The position numbers were made by a program, and so were the translations under genes. From Halolactibacillus halophilus (lineage in GTDB: Bacteria > Bacillota > Bacilli > Bacillales > Amphibacillaceae), in the NCBI RefSeq assembly GCF_900115605.1, contig NZ_FOXC01000004.1, positions 1-64,000 on the forward strand: DNA of 64,000 nt, given 5' to 3'. Of the stretch, positions 57,944 to 64,000 are shown piece by piece; the first letter of the stretch is position 1; each line of letters opens with the position of its first letter. The notes under the pieces were generated by a model. It ran no database searches. It saw nothing but the letters and a program-made list of their open reading frames with translations, and was not told where the DNA came from.

Positions 57944-59957
57944 GTAACATCACCTCCTGAATCATTGTATAAACAAAGTTAAACACTTGATCAAATAAAA
58001 CGTATAAAACAAAGAATACTAATACAGCGATAAACATCGTAAAGATTGTAAGTAAAATGTTACCGATTGTTTTTGCTACCGTAAAGTCATGGACTTCTTT
58101 GATCATCATAAACAGCATCACTAACGACCAAACAACCATAACTTGCAAAGCAAAGTAGTAGATGAAACCTTCGTTTAGCGTTAAAACATTTGATATTAGC
58201 GTAATAGGTAGCAAAAATACTAGCACGGGAGATAATGCATAAACAGTCCCAGTAAACACATGACTAAATCGGCCCTCACCATCCGTAATTGTACTCACCA
58301 TATAGTTAGCAACAACAAATAGTCCGAATGGAATAATTAATAACGCTAAATCTAGCAGTAGATTCATATCTTCTATCCGATTTGTGTTAAAAATAAAGCC
58401 AGTAAATATAAACCAAACGAAGTATAAAGTCACGAGTGCAGCAAGTAATAGTGACGCTGATCGTACTGACACACGCTTATTTTCTTTTAAGTAGTAATAA
58501 CTATCAATGGGTGCTGTTAAAAACTTTTTAAAATATAATAACTCATTAACCAAGCGATATTTTTTTAACCGATGATGAATAGTTAAAGCTCGGTTGATTT
58601 TTATCGAGCGTTTTCTTAATTGATTAACGATAGCGTTAAGAACGACAAGCAGTACAAGTACGAGAATAAACCATTGTAAATTCTGCTCCATCCATTGATA
58701 CCTTACTTCCCAAAAAGCATCTGAATAGCCTGCGCGATTATTTGCTAAACGAAATTCTTCTAATGCTTCATTGTACTGTTGTTGTTTGTATAACGCTTCT
58801 GCTTTTGCACTATGCGCAAGCCCAAAAGCAGAATTCAATCGGATGACCTCATCCCAGTAAGCTTCACTTTCAATATAAAAGCCATCTCCATATAGTGATA
58901 AAGCTTGATGTAACAAACCAGTAAAAGCCGTTGGTTCATACATTTGAATGTTTCCTTTTTCACGGTCACTAATAAATACCCTTCCAACCGAATCAACTTC
59001 TATACTTGTTGGTTGCTGAAGGAGACCTAACCGATTACTGCCGTCGTCTTTACCACCAAAAGTAAAGAGTAAATGCCCAAAACGATCATATTCATAAATA
59101 AGACCGTCATTATCAACTGTATAGATATTACCAATCAATCCCACAGCTAAATCTTTTAAGTTTAATATTGTTGAAATATCAGATGGTAACATATTGTCAC
59201 CCGCAACATTTAATTTTCTAATTACCTCCCATGAGGTTCCTGAAGTAACTGTATGGATTAAACCTTGTTTTCCTATCGATACATTGTTAGGTGCAGATGG
59301 CACTCGGTTAAAAAGTGACTCTCGTTGAGATTCAAAGGTAAGGAGTTCTTGAATAGCGTTACCTATAGAAGGTTGGGTTGAGCCAACACCATAAAACCCT
59401 AAAAAATCACCCGCTGCATTCAACTGAATAATGCCATTTGTAGTCCCTTCACTGACAATATAAAGATTACCACGTCGGTCTACAGCTAGTTTTTGCGGTT
59501 TAAAAGGGGTTGAGCTACCGAATAATGGCGTGTCCGGCTTCTCAAATCTCTTAATTTCATCACCCGACTGATTATATTTCACAATCATCGATTGTTGGTA
59601 ATCCGCTATAAAAATATTTTGGTCATGGTCGACAAATACACCTTGAGGTGAGCCTAAAAAATCCCGACCATATACTTGTTCAATGTCTCCATTTGATCTA
59701 AATTTAATAACTTCACCTGTACCTGAATCAGCAATATAGACATTGTCATTTTCATCAATGTAAACATCTTCAGGTGTCTGGAATTTATAGTCTTTACCAA
59801 ATAAACCGATGGGTGAATAAGCCGATTGTGTTTCAATAATATCACCAGTTGAAGTTATTGTTTCTGTTTTATAGGCCACAGACTCTTGGGCAATTATTTG
59901 GATTGGAAACTTCAGCAAGAACATCATGATACATATGAGTAAAAAGGTTTTTTTCAT
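57936..59957 (-). CDS. NHL-propeller/TPR/Yip1 membrane protein
   Basis: It has 673 residues. A signal peptide (1-24) is followed by an NHL-type beta-propeller (about 50-345) with repeats such as PEDVYIDENDNVYIADSGTG, SPQGVFVDHDQNIFIADYQQ and PTSIEVDSVGRVFISDREKG. A TPR-like helical pair comes next (about 355-425, AKAEALYKQQQYNEALEEF), then a transmembrane helix (about 429-447), a cytosolic linker and a C-terminal Yip1-like domain with five or six helices. The propeller would face the outside. From memory such proteins accompany DUF5696 and large solute-binding proteins in Paenibacillus transport loci. The role is unknown. AGGAGGGG precedes the ATG. Confidence 0.75.
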   Translation of the reverse strand: MKKTFLLICIMMFLLKFPIQIIAQESVAYKTETITSTGDIIETQSAYSPIGLFGKDYKFQTPEDVYIDENDNVYIADSGTGEVIKFRSNGDIEQVYGRDFLGSPQGVFVDHDQNIFIADYQQSMIVKYNQSGDEIKRFEKPDTPLFGSSTPFKPQKLAVDRRGNLYIVSEGTTNGIIQLNAAGDFLGFYGVGSTQPSIGNAIQELLTFESQRESLFNRVPSAPNNVSIGKQGLIHTVTSGTSWEVIRKLNVAGDNMLPSDISTILNLKDLAVGLIGNIYTVDNDGLIYEYDRFGHLLFTFGGKDDGSNRLGLLQQPTSIEVDSVGRVFISDREKGNIQMYEPTAFTGLLHQALSLYGDGFYIESEAYWDEVIRLNSAFGLAHSAKAEALYKQQQYNEALEEFRLANNRAGYSDAFWEVRYQWMEQNLQWFILVLVLLVVLNAIVNQLRKRSIKINRALTIHHRLKKYRLVNELLYFKKFLTAPIDSYYYLKENKRVSVRSASLLLAALVTLYFVWFIFTGFIFNTNRIEDMNLLLDLALLIIPFGLFVVANYMVSTITDGEGRFSHVFTGTVYALSPVLVFLLPITLISNVLTLNEGFIYYFALQVMVVWSLVMLFMMIKEVHDFTVAKTIGNILLTIFTMFIAVLVFFVLYVLFDQVFNFVYTMIQEVMLRV

Positions 59958-59969
59958 TCGTTTCCCCTC

Positions 59970-60848
59970 CTATTTAATACCTGAGTGTGCCATCGTATTC
60001 ATTACTTGGCTTTGTAAGATAATAAAGATGATTAAATTTGGAACAAACATTAGTAACGATGCCGCAGCTGCCATACCTTGTCCTGCTACACTATTGCCAG
60101 TTTGACTGGCTAGTGTTGACATAAAGAAGGCAAAAGTCTTCAAGCTTTCATCATTTACAAACAAGGTCGAGGTTTCAACATTATTCCACACGGCCTGAAA
60201 TGACAGTATCGCTATCGTTGCTATAGCTGGCTTGACTAACGGTAAAATAATTTTCCAATAAATAATATAATCTGATGCGCCATCCATTCTGGCTGATTCT
60301 ATTAATGAATCTGGTATTTGATCGATAAACTGCTTCACTAAAAACAAGCCGACCGGCATGGCTAATAGCGGCAAGATATGCGCCCAAAAACTATCGAGTA
60401 AACCAATATTATCTATCAAAAGGTAGCGAGGAATCGCAACAGCAATTGGAACAAACATTAGTGCAACCGTATTGATCTCAAAAAGAAGCGCTTTTAATTT
60501 AAACTTCTTTTTCGATAGCGCGTAAGCCGCTGCCGTACTCATTGCAATAGTTAATGCGACAACTACGACGGTCACGATAATGCTATTAAATAAGTATCGT
60601 GACATTGGTACACCTGTTGTATCAGACATATTAAATAGGTCGACGAAGTTGGCAAGTGTCGGTTTCTCCACAAAAAAACGTGGAGGGTATGCAAAAAGTT
60701 CGTCAATTGGCTTAAATGCATGTGAAAAAATATAAACAATGGGTAGCCCCATAAATACCATCATTGGCATTAAAAATAAAAAGAACTTAATCTGACTGCG
60801 ATCAAATCTGTCAGGATTGATTTTTGATCCATGAAATGATGATGCCAT
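59970..60848 (-). CDS. Carbohydrate ABC transporter permease, MalG type (pair 2)
   Basis: It has 292 residues with six helices. The EAA loop is [26 protein letters not shown] near residue 195, with Ser in place of the first Ala. It pairs with the upstream permease 22 nt away. AAGGGGGAAGG precedes the ATG. Together with that permease and the solute-binding protein at the window edge it makes one complete importer apart from the ATPase. Confidence 0.92.
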   Translation of the reverse strand: MASSFHGSKINPDRFDRSQIKFFLFLMPMMVFMGLPIVYIFSHAFKPIDELFAYPPRFFVEKPTLANFVDLFNMSDTTGVPMSRYLFNSIIVTVVVVALTIAMSTAAAYALSKKKFKLKALLFEINTVALMFVPIAVAIPRYLLIDNIGLLDSFWAHILPLLAMPVGLFLVKQFIDQIPDSLIESARMDGASDYIIYWKIILPLVKPAIATIAILSFQAVWNNVETSTLFVNDESLKTFAFFMSTLASQTGNSVAGQGMAAAASLLMFVPNLIIFIILQSQVMNTMAHSGIK

Positions 60849-60870
60849 TTTCCTTCCCCCTTTTCACTTT

Positions 60871-61761
60871 TTAATCATTGTCACCAAATAAGCGCCATGC
60901 TAGTTTAGAGAATAGATAGATAAACAGCAGTAGCAACACAGATATAGCAGCAGCATATCCCATCTCATAGCGAATGAATCCATAATCTTCTATATGATTC
61001 ACCATTAACTGACCTGCATATTGTGGTGTCGGATTAGCCCCGGAGAGCTGAACACCGATTGCCCCAGCTTGAAAGGTCGTAACAATTGCCATGACTGCTC
61101 CAAATAACATTTGCGGACGCATAGATGGAATGGTTATATAGATAATTTCTTGAAACCGATTTTTAATACCATCAATGTAACCTGCTTCGTATATTTCAGT
61201 ATTAATATTTAATACACCTGAGAGCATGGCCAAAAAGCCAACCCCCATACTCCCCCATAACGTGACAACAATCATGATTGTCATAAGGTAATTGGGAGAC
61301 TGTAAGAACTGTAAAGGTTCATAAATAACACCTAAGTTAATTAGCAATGCATTCAAGTACCCCGTTTGATCACCACTAAAAATAATTCGCCATACAACTG
61401 CCATAGCTATCCCTGCTGTCATAGATGGTGAATACAAAACTAAAGCAAAAATAATTCTTGGTAACCGAGGTATTTGGGCTAACATCCATGCAAGAATAAA
61501 CGATAAAATATATCCACCTGGCCCTACAATAAGAGCGAAAATTAATGTATTAGGTAACACATTTCTCATAAATACACTATCCTGCGTTAGTACATTTACA
61601 TAATTCTCTAAACCATTAAAGCTAGGTGGTTCTATGGCATTAAAATACGAAAATGATAGTCCAATTGCTATTGCCACAGGAATGATAATGAATAAAGAAA
61701 ACATTAGCACATAGGGCATTAAAAATACGAGTGTGCTATGGTGTTTTTTAAAAAATGTCAT
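60871..61761 (-). CDS. Carbohydrate ABC transporter permease, MalF type (pair 2)
   Basis: It has about 296 residues with six helices. The EAA-like loop is [27 protein letters not shown] near residue 205; Gly replaces Ala and Ile-Lys replace the usual Ala-Ser, so the ATPase contact is slightly divergent. I choose the ATG at 61761, which overlaps the solute-binding-protein stop (ATGA) and has GAAGGGTGG upstream; a GTG at 61773 lies in that ribosome site. Confidence 0.9.
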   Translation of the reverse strand: MTFFKKHHSTLVFLMPYVLMFSLFIIIPVAIAIGLSFSYFNAIEPPSFNGLENYVNVLTQDSVFMRNVLPNTLIFALIVGPGGYILSFILAWMLAQIPRLPRIIFALVLYSPSMTAGIAMAVVWRIIFSGDQTGYLNALLINLGVIYEPLQFLQSPNYLMTIMIVVTLWGSMGVGFLAMLSGVLNINTEIYEAGYIDGIKNRFQEIIYITIPSMRPQMLFGAVMAIVTTFQAGAIGVQLSGANPTPQYAGQLMVNHIEDYGFIRYEMGYAAAISVLLLLFIYLFSKLAWRLFGDND

Positions 61762-64000
61762 TCTTCTAACCACCCTTCAATAAGCTCTATTGTTGGAATT
61801 CGATATGGTTTTACCTTTTCTCCATCTTCAATATAGCCAAATTCCTCTAATTTTCGTCTGAGTTCTCGATTGATATTGACTATACTGTCATCCACTGCCG
61901 ATCGTGTTATTTCACCATTGAACACAACACTATTCCATACATTACTAATTTCTCTTTCAACCATGTAAGAGTATGGTGTTTTCGGAACTTCTAACAAGTA
62001 ATCCCACTGCTCTAAAATAACTTCTTTATGTTCTTCTGGCCAAGGCAATTGTTTAAATGATTCCACATTCGCTGTATTCCACATATATTCTGGACCATAT
62101 AGCGTTTGTAGTGTCGCTGCAAACTCTGTTTGCGTCTCAGTTGCTCCCCACCACTTCATTAATTCCCAAGCTTCGTGTTTCTTTCCACTACCTTCAAACA
62201 TCATCATCGATTGACCCGATCCAGTAGCAAAGCGCTCAACTGTGCCATCTTCTTGTTCCACCCCGGGATGTGGTGCAATATCCCACCAACCTGATATTTC
62301 TGGAGCGGCAGCTGTTAGTTGAACATACGTACCAAACTCAGCGATACCAATAGGTAGTGTTGTATATCTAAAATGATTATAAAAGTTAGGCACTTGAAGC
62401 GGCATACTGTAGATCGTATTGAGATCTGTCATAAGCTGAATGCCTTTAAGGGATGCTTCGCTATCAATCTGGGTACCAAAACCATCTGAATCATATAAGT
62501 CTCCACCATGCTGATAAATATAAGGTGCCGTGGTTTGGAAGGGCTTAAACCCTTGTGCCCCGGCAATAGGCGTGTAATAGTTCATACCAAACCGCTGCAA
62601 TTCAGGTAAAATATCGATGACGTCATCCCATGTACTTGGAACAGGAATATCTAAAGATTCTAAAATATCAATCCGATAATATTGTACATAGAAGTCTTGG
62701 GTCTCAGGTAAGGCATACACACCATCGTCAACGACAAGTGGTAAAAATGCTCCCGGAGAATAGTTCTGGCCGACTTCTTTAAAATCTTCAAACTGTCGTA
62801 AATCTACAGCTGCCCCTCGTACAGCAAGTTCATAAGGTAACCAGTTACTAATCCCTAAAGCGATATCTGGTTGTGAGTCTGCAGCATTAGCCAAGATTAA
62901 TTTTGCCTCATCAGGCATTAGTGAGTACTGCACTTTTATTCCTGTTTCGGGCGTAAAGTATTGATCAGTCATTTGCTGCAATAACTCCAAATATTGCCGC
63001 GGTCGATTTACCCATACCTCTAGTGTTTCATCATCTACTTCTGATACTGAATAGTCATTATTAGTAAAAGAATTAAAGAAACGTTTCATACTATCTGATA
63101 CTTTTGTAAACCAACCAGCAGTAGCATTCGGTAAATCGCTAGTTTCACCGTGTAAATATAATTGATCTAATAGTAGCGGCTGGTCTTGTAAGTCAATCAT
63201 AATTGTTCCTAGCATCTGTGTAGCTGAACTTGAACCTTCTGATAATTCATGAATACGGTTAGGAATTTCATTGGGTTCACTTGCAAGTGAGCGCAAACGA
63301 TCCGCCGCAATTCTAAGAGAGACAACGGTCGTTGTTTCCTCTTTATTATTTAAAGCTAATAAGTAATCCAATTCATCCTCGAGGGACTTGGCCCATTCTA
63401 TTAGCGTATCTTCAATTTCAGGAATGTATTCAACAATATTCCAATCTCGATTGGGGTCTTGATTGTTCCCAGTAAGTTGTCTGATGGATAAAGTCAGATC
63501 TTCAATCTCTTTCATCATTTGATCAATTGTTCTTACTACTTGTGCATATGGTGAGACATCTACTCGCATGCTGATCTCGTTATTACCTTGTTCTAAATAT
63601 ATATAGAAAGGCTCTTCTTTACCTAAGGTTTCAACATACCACTCATCTTTTAACTCAAATGGATAATGCTTCATTTCGTCAAAAGGAATCTCGCCATTTA
63701 CAGATACGGTTCTAAAAACGGTATCTCCTGATGGATTAGATTGCATCACCTTAGCGCTCAATTGATATAAACCACTTTTAGGTGCCTCTACCTTCCACGT
63801 TACTTCTTGGCCGGCGTCTGACCAAGATTCACCACCAAATGTATTTAAGTACCCTACACCTGTTTCATATGGTGTTACTGATGGGCTCGCGGTTCTAATC
63901 GGTCTAATGTATGAGCTGTTTTTATATGCGGGTAACTCTGCTTCTAAAATAACCGTATCGTTGACTTTTTCTTCTCCTTGATATTGCTCGAGATAATCCT
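61758..64000 (-). CDS. Large solute-binding protein with carbohydrate-binding-like module (5' end outside window)
   Basis: The frame is open to the right edge: 747 codons are visible and there is no start. A TTG at 63761 is internal, not the start. The first 150 visible residues form a beta-sandwich pattern like CBM6/35 modules ([60 protein letters not shown]). A helical spacer follows, then a family-1 solute-binding domain (about residues 330-740): [53 protein letters not shown] and [14 protein letters not shown]. It presumably is a surface lipoprotein that delivers a glucan to permease pair 2. Confidence 0.9.
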   Translation of the reverse strand, partial: DYLEQYQGEEKVNDTVILEAELPAYKNSSYIRPIRTASPSVTPYETGVGYLNTFGGESWSDAGQEVTWKVEAPKSGLYQLSAKVMQSNPSGDTVFRTVSVNGEIPFDEMKHYPFELKDEWYVETLGKEEPFYIYLEQGNNEISMRVDVSPYAQVVRTIDQMMKEIEDLTLSIRQLTGNNQDPNRDWNIVEYIPEIEDTLIEWAKSLEDELDYLLALNNKEETTTVVSLRIAADRLRSLASEPNEIPNRIHELSEGSSSATQMLGTIMIDLQDQPLLLDQLYLHGETSDLPNATAGWFTKVSDSMKRFFNSFTNNDYSVSEVDDETLEVWVNRPRQYLELLQQMTDQYFTPETGIKVQYSLMPDEAKLILANAADSQPDIALGISNWLPYELAVRGAAVDLRQFEDFKEVGQNYSPGAFLPLVVDDGVYALPETQDFYVQYYRIDILESLDIPVPSTWDDVIDILPELQRFGMNYYTPIAGAQGFKPFQTTAPYIYQHGGDLYDSDGFGTQIDSEASLKGIQLMTDLNTIYSMPLQVPNFYNHFRYTTLPIGIAEFGTYVQLTAAAPEISGWWDIAPHPGVEQEDGTVERFATGSGQSMMMFEGSGKKHEAWELMKWWGATETQTEFAATLQTLYGPEYMWNTANVESFKQLPWPEEHKEVILEQWDYLLEVPKTPYSYMVEREISNVWNSVVFNGEITRSAVDDSIVNINRELRRKLEEFGYIEDGEKVKPYRIPTIELIEGWLEE

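Noticed and set aside
61758-63761. Solute-binding protein starting at 63761
   Set aside because: The codon is TTG without a ribosome site, and the frame with a domain-like pattern continues to the window edge. The true start is outside.

Overview
The window reads as chromosome of a low-GC Gram-positive bacterium of the Bacillaceae. It keeps long stretches of the Bacillus subtilis gene order: prfA-prmC-ywlC-(mntP)-ywlE-rpiB-ywlG-glyA, fbaA-murA-rho-rpmE-tdk, pyrG-rpoE, ywiB-argS, speE-speB and ywfO/lipL/pta/ywdI. Strong AGGAGG/AAGGGG ribosome sites, many GTG starts and CcpA-type cre-like sequences agree with this. A moderately halophilic or alkaliphilic fermentative genus (Amphibacillus/Halolactibacillus type) is my inference, not something the sequence proves.

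Layout. 0-8.4 kb: a 3'-truncated asnB, glyA with a decayed copy of its own 3' end beside it, the ywl cluster with mntP reduced to a stub, and a dense cluster of DnaA boxes upstream of ywlC. 8.5-10.4 kb: accessory patch with a broken membrane-protein gene and a Fic AMP-transferase behind an inverted-repeat operator candidate. 10.4-19.3 kb: tdk, rpmE (type B, zinc-free), rho, murA, fbaA, pyrG with a conserved CTP-sensing attenuator, and rpoE. 19.4-25.5 kb: a P-loop kinase-like gene and a three-gene signalling operon (response regulator, hybrid histidine kinase, HPt-REC-GGDEF-REC) that contains no DNA-binding domain. 26-32.3 kb: argS, ywiB, speB, speE and a class III fbp. 32.5-33.9 kb: mobile-element debris (replication-protein remnant, RelBE-type toxin-antitoxin pair, IS3 remnant with a 19-bp perfect inverted repeat). 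33.9-38.6 kb: glucuronate catabolism (uxaC, uxuA, SDR-type uxuB) with a divergent FCD-type GntR regulator. 38.6-44.2 kb: ywfO, lipL, pta, ywdI and an acyltransferase.

44.6-64 kb is one long leftward operon, open at the right edge, and is the most interesting region. It encodes four cytoplasmic glycosidases/phosphorylases (GH94, GH3, GH35, GH144-like), two complete MalF/MalG-type permease pairs, a DUF5696 protein, an NHL-propeller/TPR/Yip1 membrane protein and a large solute-binding protein fused to a carbohydrate-binding-like domain. The combination of a 1,2-beta-oligoglucan phosphorylase-like GH94 with GH3 and a GH144-like enzyme points to import and intracellular breakdown of beta-1,2-glucans, possibly cyclic ones. 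No ATPase is encoded here, so a shared MsmX/MsiK-type ATPase elsewhere is expected.
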